NCBI RefSeq assembly: GCF_003201955.1
Contig: NZ_QJJM01000012.1
Span: 1 to 64,000 of the forward strand
DNA length: 64,000 nucleotides
From: Blastomonas natatoria
Lineage (GTDB): Bacteria > Pseudomonadota > Alphaproteobacteria > Sphingomonadales > Sphingomonadaceae
Reading direction: 5' to 3'
Every line of letters begins with the position of its first letter. The first letter of the stretch is position 1. This document shows, in pieces, positions 17,449 through 27,897 of this stretch. A program made the position numbers and the translations under genes. The notes beneath the pieces are model-generated. The model ran no database searches. It had not been told where the DNA came from and saw only the letters and a list, made by a program, of their open reading frames with translations.

Positions 17449-17916
17449 GTGTCAAGTCTGGACCAAATCGATCGGCAGCTGCTCACCCGGCTCCAGGAGG
17501 AAGGGCGGATCACCAATGTCGAACTCGCCAGCCGCGTCGGGCTGACGGCGCCCCCCTGTCTGCGCCGTGTCCGCGCGCTCGAGGAAGCCGGCATCATCCG
17601 CGGCTATCATGCAGATATCGACCCGCAAAAGCTTGGCTTTGCGATCACCGTCTTTGCCATGGTGAGCCTGAAAAGTCAGGCCGAGAGCGATCTCAAGGCT
17701 TTCGAGGAGCATGTGAGCACCCTGCCCGAAGTGCGCGAATGTCACATGCTCAATGGCGAGATCGACTTCATTCTCAAGATCGTGGCGCGCGACCTGCAGG
17801 AATTCCAGGCCTTCCTGACCTCCAAGCTCACACCTGCGGCCAATGTCGCCAGCGTGAAGACCTCGCTCACCATCCGCACCAGCAAGCAGCAGCCCGGCGT
17901 TCCGCTGGAAGACTGA
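17449..17916 (+). CDS. Lrp/AsnC-family transcriptional regulator
   Basis: A 155-residue regulator with an N-terminal winged helix-turn-helix (SLDQIDRQLLTRLQEEGR, then ITNVELASRVGLTAPPCLRR) and a C-terminal RAM/AsnC ligand-binding domain (EVRECHMLNGEIDFILKIVARDL at about 94-116). Family members form octamers and respond to amino acids. The start is GTG at 17449, supported by GGGGA seven bases upstream. It stands alone, so its target is probably remote or itself. Confidence 0.9.
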   Translation: MSSLDQIDRQLLTRLQEEGRITNVELASRVGLTAPPCLRRVRALEEAGIIRGYHADIDPQKLGFAITVFAMVSLKSQAESDLKAFEEHVSTLPEVRECHMLNGEIDFILKIVARDLQEFQAFLTSKLTPAANVASVKTSLTIRTSKQQPGVPLED

Positions 17917-17935
17917 CCAGGCTGCACGGCAAGAA

Positions 17936-17968
17936 AAAGGCAGGCCGGGCAAAGACCCGACCTGCCTT
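17936..17968 (-). terminator. Rho-independent terminator between convergent genes
   Basis: The left arm AAGGCAGG (17937-17944) pairs with CCTGCCTT (17961-17968), with an inner CGGG/CCCG pairing. On the minus strand the stem is followed by TTTTTCTT, an ideal terminator for the TPR-like gene ending at 17992. The stem may also slow transcription of the Lrp gene from the other side. Confidence 0.8.
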
Positions 17969-17991
17969 GCTGATCTCCGGTCGTCTGAAAA

Positions 17992-19329
17992 TCAGGCAGC
18001 GGGAGCTGCTGCGCCTGCGCCCGACTTCTGGTCGATATACAGCGTCCACAGCTTGGCCAGCGGCGCACGCTGTCCGGTGACACCGGCCAGGGTCTGGCGA
18101 GCAGGATCCAGCTTGCCCTGGGCGACCTGTGCAATCGCCTGAACCATCAGCGCACGCTCCTTGTCGGTCGCGCCCTTGGTGATCGCGATACCGGCAAGCT
18201 CCTCGGCCTCGGCATATTGCTTGTTGGCAAGCAGAGCATCGGCCGTGGCAAGGGTCACCGTGGCCGTGGCCTTGCCGCGCGAATCCCGGATCGAATCGGG
18301 CAGCGTCGCGACATATTCACCCCGGTTGGCATTGGCCGTCGCCATCGCTTCCTTGAAATAGGCATTCCCCTCGGTGATGATGCCGGCAGCCTTGCCTTCC
18401 TCGATCAGCGCAAGAACCTCGGTCGGACGGCGCGCGGCACCAGCTGCCTCGATATATTCCTGATAATCGCTGGCGCTGGTCATGCCGCCCGTCATCCGCA
18501 GCAGCCGCATCGCATCCAGATTCTGCTCGCTGGTGAAACCGCGATTGTCGCTCTGCACGGCCTGGATCACTTCATGCCAGGCGTTCTTGCCCGTATCGGC
18601 ACGCAGCAACAGATTGGCCCATACGCTGCTGTCGCTCTTGGTGGCGCGGGCGATCTGGAAGCCGCGCTTGGCCCAGCTGGGCGCATATTGCTTGTCGCCC
18701 GCCAGCTGCGCCTCAACGGCGCGCTGCAGATAGGGCAGGCCTTCGGCTGCCAGCGGCGCATTGGCTGCATCGATGCTGCGGCCACCGGACTTGGCAATCG
18801 CCTCGCCAAAATGGGCCTCGGCCAGCTGGAACAGGTTTACCGGGCTGTTCTGTCCCGCGTTGACGGCGGCCGTGAGATACTGGCGAGCGCGCGCAAAGTC
18901 ATTCTTCACCAGTGCCTTTTCACCGATAAAACTGTTGAAGGTGCGCTGCTCGGCCTCTGTTGCCTTGCCGCTGGCCAGCGCCATTTCGACGCCCTTCATC
19001 TGCATCGCGTCGTCCTGCTTTTTCAGGCCGATCTGCAGCGTCATCTTGCCGGTCAGATATTTTTCGTCGGCGCTCGCTACGACCGCAGCAGCTTCGTTAA
19101 GCTTGGCCTCGGCGGTAACGAAATCGTTCGCGCCAAATGCGGTCTGGGCGGCAGCGAAGGCGTTGCGGAATTCCGCGCTCAGCTCCATCTGCGGCGCTTC
19201 TTCCTTCCCCTTCTTCCCCTTCTTCTCCTTCTGGGCAAGGGCAGCATCGGTCGGCAAGGCCAGCGAAACCGCGGTGGTTCCGGCCAGAGCCAGCATCAGG
19301 GCCATGTTGAAACGGGAAATGCGACGCAT
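17992..19329 (-). CDS. Exported TPR-like protein of unknown function
   Basis: A 445-residue protein with a signal peptide (MRRISRFNMALMLALAGTTA through an Ala-Leu-Ala cleavage site near 34). A Lys-rich patch (EKKGKKGKEE) and a long all-helical domain with several TPR-like units follow, for example FRNAFAAAQTAFGANDFVTA and LATADALLANKQYAEAEELA. GGAGG six bases before the ATG at 19329 fixes the start. It is expected in the periplasm as a protein-protein interaction scaffold. It is followed by a strong terminator and appears monocistronic. No specific family name is offered. Confidence 0.7.
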   Translation of the reverse strand: MRRISRFNMALMLALAGTTAVSLALPTDAALAQKEKKGKKGKEEAPQMELSAEFRNAFAAAQTAFGANDFVTAEAKLNEAAAVVASADEKYLTGKMTLQIGLKKQDDAMQMKGVEMALASGKATEAEQRTFNSFIGEKALVKNDFARARQYLTAAVNAGQNSPVNLFQLAEAHFGEAIAKSGGRSIDAANAPLAAEGLPYLQRAVEAQLAGDKQYAPSWAKRGFQIARATKSDSSVWANLLLRADTGKNAWHEVIQAVQSDNRGFTSEQNLDAMRLLRMTGGMTSASDYQEYIEAAGAARRPTEVLALIEEGKAAGIITEGNAYFKEAMATANANRGEYVATLPDSIRDSRGKATATVTLATADALLANKQYAEAEELAGIAITKGATDKERALMVQAIAQVAQGKLDPARQTLAGVTGQRAPLAKLWTLYIDQKSGAGAAAPAA

Positions 19330-19561
19330 GTTATCCTCCGAACTAAAGCGCGGCAAAAATGGGGAGTGCCGTCATGATATGGCCTTTGGAGACCGGTTGA
19401 TGAAGCCGTCCTTAATGACTCTGGCAGGAACGGACAACGACCTTTGCAGTTCCGTTGCACAAAGCCGATGATCTGTGGGCGGACTGCCAATCGCGAGCCT
19501 GGCGCATCGGCAGAATGCGATGGTCTTTGCATCGGTTTCGCGCTGGTCTATGCGCGATCGC

Positions 19562-20320
19562 ATGATCATCCTGCTTTCCCCCGCCAAATCGCTGGATTAC
19601 GATTCGCCTGCCCCTGCCATTTCGCCGAGCCACCCCCGTTTCGAGCCGGAAACCGAGCGGCTGGTGAAGTCCGCCGCGCGGCTCAGCAAGGCCAAGATGA
19701 AGCAGATCATGCCGGTCTCGGACGCGCTGATCGACCTCAACTATGCGCGCTATCGCGGCTTTTACGATCAGCCCGAGCGGCCGGCCGCATTTGCCTTCAA
19801 TGGTGATGTATATACCGGGCTGGAAGCGCGGACGCTCGACGAACCGGCGCTGACCTTCGCGCAGGATCATGTGCGCATCCTTTCGGGTCTCTACGGCCTG
19901 CTTCGACCGTTTGACAGCATGCGCCCCTATCGCCTTGAGATGGGCACCCGCTGGGCGCCGCGCCATGACTCGCTGGTAGCATTCTGGGGCGACAGGATTG
20001 CCGGCGCGATTGCCGAAGACCTGAGCGCCAGCGGCGGCGACACCGTGATCAACCTTGCCAGCCAGGAATATTTTGCTGCAGCCGGCAAGGGCCTCACCAA
20101 ACGAGGCATCCGCGTCGTCACGGCCGATTTCCGTCAGCAGGGTCCCAAGGGGCCGCGCTTCGTCAGCTTCGATGCCAAGCGCGCACGCGGCATGGCGGCG
20201 CGCTTTCTGTGCGAAAATCGCCATGACGATCCGGAAGCCCTCAAGGGCTTTGATAGCGACGGCTATCGCTTCGATGCCGAGGCGAGCGACGATGACGTCT
20301 GGCGGTTCGTGCGATCATGA
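19562..20320 (+). CDS. yaaA: Peroxide-stress protein YaaA (UPF0246)
   Basis: A 252-residue cytoplasmic protein beginning MIILLSPAKSLDY, the characteristic start of the YaaA family. In E. coli, YaaA lowers free iron and DNA damage during peroxide stress. Other family blocks visible are YRGFYDQPERPAAFAFNGDV, the GLYGLLRPFDSMRPYRLEMG segment near 100-119 and NLASQEYF near 155. The frame extends upstream, but the family start and length favour 19562. Its stop overlaps the ATG of the SDR gene by four bases, so the two are co-translated. Confidence 0.92.
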   Translation: MIILLSPAKSLDYDSPAPAISPSHPRFEPETERLVKSAARLSKAKMKQIMPVSDALIDLNYARYRGFYDQPERPAAFAFNGDVYTGLEARTLDEPALTFAQDHVRILSGLYGLLRPFDSMRPYRLEMGTRWAPRHDSLVAFWGDRIAGAIAEDLSASGGDTVINLASQEYFAAAGKGLTKRGIRVVTADFRQQGPKGPRFVSFDAKRARGMAARFLCENRHDDPEALKGFDSDGYRFDAEASDDDVWRFVRS

Positions 20321-21012
20321 CACGCACCACCGTCATCATCGGCGCGTCCGGCGGCATCGGCGCAGCACTGGTCCGCCAGGCCGAAACGCGCGGCCATGCT
20401 GTCATCGGGCTGGCGCGGAGCTTCTCGGGTGAGCGGCATGTCAACCTGGAGGACGAGGCGAGCATCGCTGCCGCTGCGGCGCGCGTCGCTGATTTGGGCC
20501 TTGCACCCGACCGGGTGATCATAGCCACCGGCCTGCTGCATGCCGACGGGCGCGGCCCGGAAAAAAGCATGAAGGATCTTGATGCTGTGTGGATGGCACG
20601 GAACTTCGCGGTCAACACCATCGGCCCTGCCCTGGTCGCCAAGCATTTTGTTCCCCTGATGCCGCGCAATGCCCCTGCCCTGTTCGCGGCAATCGGGGCG
20701 CGGGTGGGCAGCATTTCCGACAACCGGCTGGGCGGCTGGTACGGATATCGCGCGGCCAAGGCGGCGCTCCACATGACGATCCGCAATATCGCGATCGAAT
20801 GGGGTCGCCGCAACGATCAGTCGATCGCGGTGGCGCTGCACCCCGGTACGGTCGATACGGCGCTCAGCAAGCCATTCCAGGCCAATGTCGCCGAGGGCAG
20901 GCTGTTCGATGCGGACCTGAGCGCAGGCATGATGCTGGACGTGCTCGACGGGCTTTCTCCTGCCGATTCGGGCGGCATTTTCGCCTTTGACGGCAGCGCC
21001 ATTCAGCCCTGA
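20317..21012 (+). CDS. Short-chain dehydrogenase/reductase (CsgA-like)
   Basis: A 231-residue Rossmann oxidoreductase. The nucleotide site is VIIGASGGIGAAL at about 6-18, the structural Asn is in NFAVNTIGP near 97, and the catalytic Tyr and Lys are in WYGYRAAKAAL near 146. This short form resembles CsgA/YciK-type SDRs found beside stress genes. The start overlaps yaaA by four bases (ATGA). Substrate unknown. Confidence 0.85.
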   Translation: MTRTTVIIGASGGIGAALVRQAETRGHAVIGLARSFSGERHVNLEDEASIAAAAARVADLGLAPDRVIIATGLLHADGRGPEKSMKDLDAVWMARNFAVNTIGPALVAKHFVPLMPRNAPALFAAIGARVGSISDNRLGGWYGYRAAKAALHMTIRNIAIEWGRRNDQSIAVALHPGTVDTALSKPFQANVAEGRLFDADLSAGMMLDVLDGLSPADSGGIFAFDGSAIQP

Positions 21013-21090
21013 CGTTGCGGCACCACCAAGCGGCTGTTTTTCCTGTTGAAAAATACCCGTAAAATCCCCGCAAAAGCTGGCTTTTCTTGG

Positions 21091-21128
21091 GGCTCTGGCC
21101 TAGAGCCGAGGCTGACGCGAAAGCGTCA
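21091..21128 (+). promoter_or_regulatory. Two tandem hairpins in the gyrA leader
   Basis: GGCTCT (21091-21096) pairs with AGAGCC (21102-21107) across a five-base loop. Six bases later TGACGC (21113-21118) pairs with GCGTCA (21123-21128) around a GAAA tetraloop. Both lie within 65 bases upstream of the gyrA ATG, so if transcribed they would form the leader of the mRNA. A role in mRNA stability or supercoiling-linked control is possible but unproven. Confidence 0.4.
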
Positions 21129-21151
21129 TAAAGGCATAAAAGGCGCATGGA

Positions 21152-23839
<2,688 letters not shown>

Positions 23840-23842
23840 GCC

Positions 23843-24232
23843 TCAGCCCGGCTCCACGATATGATCGCGAAACCAGCGGGCGACTTCATCCTCGGTGAGG
23901 TCGCCTGCGGCGAGCGCGAGCGTCATTACCACGAGTTCGGCTTCAGTGATCTCGAACGCGATGTCGTTAAGGAACAGAAAGGTCAGCGCGACCACCGCCG
24001 CGCTGCGCTTGTTCCCGTCAGCGAACGGATGGTTGCGTGCGAGGCCAAAGGCATAAGCGGCTGCGAGATCTGCGGCATCGGGCTCGCCATAGGCCGCAAG
24101 GTTCAGCGGACGTGCCAGTGCACTCTCGACCAGAGCAGCGTCGCGAATACCGCTCAGACCGCCATGTTCGGCTATCTGTTCGTCGTGCAGCGCGAGGACG
24201 ACATCGTGCCGCACCCAGATCCAGTCGGCCAC
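23843..24232 (-). CDS. Doc-type toxin of the Fic superfamily
   Basis: A 129-residue death-on-curing protein. The active-site loop is H68-P-F-A-D-G-N-K-R76. Doc toxins of this type phosphorylate elongation factor Tu, while true Fic proteins transfer AMP; the short length and ending fit Doc. It begins one base after the stop of the antitoxin gene on the same strand, forming a two-gene module, and ends four bases from the end of gyrA. The antitoxin partner is AbrB-like rather than Phd. Confidence 0.88.
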   Translation of the reverse strand: MADWIWVRHDVVLALHDEQIAEHGGLSGIRDAALVESALARPLNLAAYGEPDAADLAAAYAFGLARNHPFADGNKRSAAVVALTFLFLNDIAFEITEAELVVMTLALAAGDLTEDEVARWFRDHIVEPG

Positions 24233-24233
24233 C

Positions 24234-24461
24234 TCACTTGGCCAGTTCGCGCAGTGCGTTGCGATAGCGCGCCATCACGTCGCGCGCGGCGGACATCTGC
24301 TTATCGAACTCGGGATCGGCAGATTTGAGCGCAATGCCATCGGCCTGCTTCACCACGGACACTTCGTCGCCTTGCGAAAGGTTGAGGTGCGCCAGCACGT
24401 CCTTGGGCAGGATGATGCCGGTCGAATTGCCGATCTTGATGAGCTTGAGGGGCTTGTTCAT
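24234..24461 (-). CDS. AbrB/MazE-family antitoxin
   Basis: A 75-residue swapped-hairpin DNA-binding protein: LKLIKIGNSTGIILPKDVLA at the start is the classical SpoVT-AbrB fold, and the C-terminal half (EFDKQMSAARDVMARYRNAL) is a helix likely to bind the toxin. An ATG two codons upstream (24467) is an alternative start; no clear ribosome site separates the two. It directly precedes the Doc gene and should both neutralise the toxin and repress the pair. Confidence 0.85.
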   Translation of the reverse strand: MNKPLKLIKIGNSTGIILPKDVLAHLNLSQGDEVSVVKQADGIALKSADPEFDKQMSAARDVMARYRNALRELAK

Positions 24462-24466
24462 ACACA

Positions 24467-24476
24467 TGTTATAACA
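24467..24476. promoter_or_regulatory. Palindrome at the antitoxin start, candidate operator
   Basis: TGTTATAACA is a perfect 10-bp palindrome touching the upstream ATG of the antitoxin gene. Toxin-antitoxin pairs usually repress themselves from such a site, and the TATAAC part could be the -10 region. Inferred from position only. Confidence 0.35.
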
Positions 24477-24492
24477 CGCGCACTCCCGTGCT

Positions 24493-25164
24493 TCAACCGG
24501 CGACGCGCGGGTCCCTGTGGCGCAGGCTCTGGATGACGCCGGTGCAGATCAGGAACTGGCCGAAATAATAGAGCGGCCAGATCAGCCATTCGGGGATGGC
24601 GGAGCCCTCCAGCGGTCCCAGGCGCGCGAAGATCAGCAGGTCGGACACCACGAAAAGCAGCGCCCCGGTGCCGACACGGTAGCGCGGAAAATCGCTGGTC
24701 CAGGCCATCGCCGCCATCACCGCCAGAAACAGGCTGTACAGCGCGATGCCCCCTGCCCCCGCCCGGTCCATTGGCAGCGCCCAGGCGATCAGCACCACGC
24801 CCGGCACCAGCAGCAGAGCGAACAGCCGCTGGCTGAAGGTGACACTCGCCCGGCGGTGCCGCCCATAGAGCCAGATCGCGACGACATGACCGAAGAGGAA
24901 AGCGATCGCGCCGTAGATCATGTCGATCTCGATAGCCATGTCGCCGATCGCGCCCAGCGTCATGACCGCACCGATCAATCGTGCGTCGAACGAGTGGTGG
25001 CGCGAGAACGCGAACACGGCGAGAAAGCCGACGCCCAACCCCTTCCATAGCATCAAATACAGGCCGGGAATCGGGGCATCGCTGATGAAATAATAGCTGA
25101 TCGCCGACACCAGGCTCAGCAGCAGCCAGGGCCGCGATTCGGCCAGCGCGCGTTTGACGACCAT
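24493..25164 (-). CDS. YhhN/TMEM86-family membrane protein (lysoplasmalogenase-like)
   Basis: A 223-residue protein with about seven to eight membrane helices. Family landmarks are [17 protein letters not shown] near 37, [20 protein letters not shown] near 70 with the conserved Asp and Glu, [12 protein letters not shown] near 89 with the conserved His, and [11 protein letters not shown] near 172. Animal and some bacterial members hydrolyse the vinyl-ether bond of lysoplasmalogens; the bacterial role is often unclear. The start at 25164 is chosen because the GGGGA belonging to an upstream ATG serves as its ribosome site. The first bases overlap the region upstream of trmFO. Confidence 0.8.
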   Translation of the reverse strand: MVVKRALAESRPWLLLSLVSAISYYFISDAPIPGLYLMLWKGLGVGFLAVFAFSRHHSFDARLIGAVMTLGAIGDMAIEIDMIYGAIAFLFGHVVAIWLYGRHRRASVTFSQRLFALLLVPGVVLIAWALPMDRAGAGGIALYSLFLAVMAAMAWTSDFPRYRVGTGALLFVVSDLLIFARLGPLEGSAIPEWLIWPLYYFGQFLICTGVIQSLRHRDPRVAG

Positions 25165-25258
25165 CTTTTCCCCCATTTGCGTCCGCCGCCCTGATGGCAC
25201 CGAAAGCCGATCATGCGCAAGCTGGGCAAATGCGCTCGCACGCGCTATCTGCACGCGC

Positions 25259-26629
25259 ATGAGCAACAGCAACGATTTCCAGCACCAGATTCACATCATC
25301 GGCGGCGGCCTGGCCGGGTCCGAAGCGGCATGGCAGCTCGCCCAAGCCGGCGTGAAGGTGCGCCTGTCCGAAATGCGCGGCAGCGGCGACATGACGCCCG
25401 CGCATCAGACCGATGGCCTGGCCGAACTGGTCTGTTCCAACAGCTTCCGCTCGGACGACGCCGATCGCAATGCTGTCGGCCTGCTCCATCAGGAGATGCG
25501 CACGCTGGACTCGCTGATCATGGCAGCCGCCGACAAGGCCAAGGTGCCCGCCGGGTCGGCCCTGGCAGTCGATCGCGACATCTTCTCCGATATGGTCACC
25601 AAGGCTCTGAGCGAGCACCCGAACATCCGGATCGTGCGCGAGCGGATCGACACCCTGCCGAACGAAGGCCCCACGATCGTCGCCACCGGCCCGCTCACCG
25701 CCATGTCGCTCGCCCAGTCGATCGGCGCAGCCACCGGCGAAGACGCGCTGGCGTTCTTCGATGCCATCGCGCCGATCGTGCACCGCGACAGCATCGACAT
25801 GGACATCTGCTGGATGGCCAGCCGCTGGGACAAGGTGGGGCCGGAAGGCGACGGCAAGGACTATATCAACTGCCCGATGGACAAGGACCAGTATCTCGCC
25901 TTCCATCGCGGTCTGATCGAGGGCGACAAGACCGAGTTCAAGGAATGGGAGAAGGACACGCCCTATTTCGAGGGCTGCATGCCGATCGAGGTGATGGCGG
26001 CGCGCGGTGTCGATACGCTGCGCTTCGGCCCGATGAAGCCGGTCGGCCTCGATAATCCGCGCACCGGGCGCTGGCCTTATGCGGTGGTGCAGCTGCGCCA
26101 GGACAACAAGCTGGGCACCTTGTGGAACATGGTCGGCTTCCAGACCAAGCTCAAGCATGGCGCGCAAGTCGAACTGTTCCGCACCATTCCGGGACTGGAA
26201 AAGGCGGAATTCGCGCGGCTGGGCGGATTGCACCGCAACACCTTCATCAACTCGCCGCGCCTGCTCGATGCCCAGCTCAGGATGCGCAAGGCGCCGCATA
26301 TCCGCTTTGCCGGGCAGATCACCGGCTGCGAGGGCTATGTCGAAAGCGCCAGCGTCGGGCTGATGGCCGGACGCTTCGCCGCTGCCGAATTGCAAGGACG
26401 TTCGCTGGAAACGCCGCCGGTCACGACGGCGCTCGGAGCGCTGCTCGGCCACATCACCGGCGGGGCGGAGGCGAGCGACTTCCAGCCGATGAACGTCAAT
26501 TTCGGCCTGTTCCCGCCGCCCGAGGACAAGGTGCACAAGAAGCAGCGCAAGGAAGCCTATACCGCGCGCGCGCGTGCCGATCTGCAGGGCTGGCTCAATG
26601 GTGCAGGCGAGGTCATCGCCGCCGAATAG
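25259..26629 (+). CDS. trmFO: tRNA (uracil-5-)-methyltransferase, folate/FAD-dependent
   Basis: A 456-residue flavoprotein that methylates U54 in the T-loop of tRNAs with methylene-tetrahydrofolate. The FAD site is [18 protein letters not shown] at about 9-26. Family-defining blocks follow: [14 protein letters not shown] near 55, [15 protein letters not shown] near 165 and [18 protein letters not shown] near 355. The frame is open upstream, but [13 protein letters not shown] matches the usual family start and length. It ends one base before the end of the convergent EF-hand gene. Confidence 0.94.
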   Translation: MSNSNDFQHQIHIIGGGLAGSEAAWQLAQAGVKVRLSEMRGSGDMTPAHQTDGLAELVCSNSFRSDDADRNAVGLLHQEMRTLDSLIMAAADKAKVPAGSALAVDRDIFSDMVTKALSEHPNIRIVRERIDTLPNEGPTIVATGPLTAMSLAQSIGAATGEDALAFFDAIAPIVHRDSIDMDICWMASRWDKVGPEGDGKDYINCPMDKDQYLAFHRGLIEGDKTEFKEWEKDTPYFEGCMPIEVMAARGVDTLRFGPMKPVGLDNPRTGRWPYAVVQLRQDNKLGTLWNMVGFQTKLKHGAQVELFRTIPGLEKAEFARLGGLHRNTFINSPRLLDAQLRMRKAPHIRFAGQITGCEGYVESASVGLMAGRFAAAELQGRSLETPPVTTALGALLGHITGGAEASDFQPMNVNFGLFPPPEDKVHKKQRKEAYTARARADLQGWLNGAGEVIAAE

Positions 26630-27082
26630 TCAGCACTTGCAGCGCTGTACCGGGCGCTTGGGCCGGGTGGTGGCGAATTCCTGCGGAGAGAGGCGCCCAT
26701 TGCGATCGGCATCCGCGCCAGCGAAACGGTCCGATGTCGCCACCGCCCATTCCTCGAAGGTCAGCAGGTTGTTGCCGTCCTTGTCGAGCGCCCGAAAAGC
26801 CTTGGTGCGGCTGGCGAGCAGTTCCTCGCGCGTGATGATGCGGTCACCATTGCGGTCGAACCGCGCAAAGCGCCGCTCCTCGCGCGTCATTTCGGTGGCC
26901 TCGGGCGGTGCAGGGCCGCGCAGCGCGCCCGGATCGGCAAACGGCAGGCCGTCGTCCTGAGGCTCGGGCGGAGGGGCGGCGATCTCGGCCAGCTCGTCCT
27001 CCTGCTGCTGCTGTGCCCGGATCAGGAAGAACCCGCCGACCAGCAAGGCGATGGCCGCCAATCCGCCGAACAGGATCCGCAT
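26630..27082 (-). CDS. Membrane-anchored EF-hand protein
   Basis: A 150-residue protein with an N-terminal signal anchor (ILFGGLAAIALLVGGFFLI), a Gln/Glu/Pro-rich linker and three Ca2+-binding EF-hand loops: DRNGDRIITREE near 77, DKDGNNLLTFEE near 99 and DADRNGRLSPQE near 122. It ends in a basic CKC tail. It should lie in the periplasm or be attached to the inner membrane and bind calcium. Function unknown; similar small EF-hand proteins are common in sphingomonads. Confidence 0.8.
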   Translation of the reverse strand: MRILFGGLAAIALLVGGFFLIRAQQQQEDELAEIAAPPPEPQDDGLPFADPGALRGPAPPEATEMTREERRFARFDRNGDRIITREELLASRTKAFRALDKDGNNLLTFEEWAVATSDRFAGADADRNGRLSPQEFATTRPKRPVQRCKC

Positions 27083-27107
27083 TGCCCTTCCCCCTCTCGT
27101 AAGCCGG

Positions 27108-27770
27108 TCACCGCCCGGTCACCCCATGCCATACCAGCCGCGCGAACAGGCCAGGGCCGGCCCATGGACGATCCAGCCGTGCCCGGGCGATGTCAAGCCG
27201 CACCGCCAGCGCGATGATCGACAGCGGCCGCAAGCTGCGCGGCAGCCGGATGCTGCCAAGACGTACCACATCCAACCGCAGGAATGCGGCGTCGAGCGCC
27301 GGCGTCCTGCGATGAAAGCGCACCATGTCCCAGATCGCCCAAGCCTGTCCGATCGCCTGAAGGTCTGCAGTACCAGCACCGGGACATTGCGTCGCGAACG
27401 CCTGGAGCAATTGCCCGCGCCCCTGCGCAAAGTGAAAAATTGCTGCCTCGTCCTCCAGTTCCAGTGCCGTCTCCCAGCCCCGGATGACCGGACCCAGCGC
27501 CGCCAGCAGATTGAGGCCCTGCGCCTCTATCGGCAACAAAGCTGCAAGCACGGGATTGGCGGACGGACGCTCGGACACAGGCTTGGCCAGCACATCATGC
27601 CACCATTGCAGCCGGATCTGCGCCAGCATGGGCTCGCGCGCCTGCAGCACGATGCCGGCCATCTGGGCGTCGAATGCGAACAGCGCCTGACACCAGCCAC
27701 GCACCTGACGGTCGCCATAACCGGATGCCAGCGTGACCAGCGGCGAAACAGGAGTATCGGGCGGAGCCAT
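27108..27770 (-). CDS. Squalene/phytoene synthase-like protein lacking the Asp-rich motifs
   Basis: A 220-residue protein recognisable by FDAQMAGIVLQAREPMLAQI followed by RLQWWHDVLAK, the conserved heart of the squalene/phytoene synthase fold. The two DxxxD motifs that hold Mg2+-diphosphate are absent, and the protein is about 60-80 residues shorter than active enzymes. It is closer in style to NDUFAF6, the mitochondrial complex I assembly factor of this superfamily. An alternative start at 27827 would add 19 residues (AAGGG two bases before). It is divergent from the TadG-type operon. Confidence 0.65.
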   Translation of the reverse strand: MAPPDTPVSPLVTLASGYGDRQVRGWCQALFAFDAQMAGIVLQAREPMLAQIRLQWWHDVLAKPVSERPSANPVLAALLPIEAQGLNLLAALGPVIRGWETALELEDEAAIFHFAQGRGQLLQAFATQCPGAGTADLQAIGQAWAIWDMVRFHRRTPALDAAFLRLDVVRLGSIRLPRSLRPLSIIALAVRLDIARARLDRPWAGPGLFARLVWHGVTGR

Positions 27771-27897
27771 GCCGCGCGCGATCCCCGAAAAGCTGGGCCA
27801 AATCAAGGTAAACTTGGGCTTAACCATTTCCCTTTGAGCGCTGCTTACCATTGCCCTCGTAAAAGGCAGGCTGCGTCTAAGGGGCATTAACCACATC

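Noticed and set aside
27108-27770. A carotenoid or hopanoid synthase
   Set aside because: Both Asp-rich metal-binding motifs are missing and no other isoprenoid gene is nearby.
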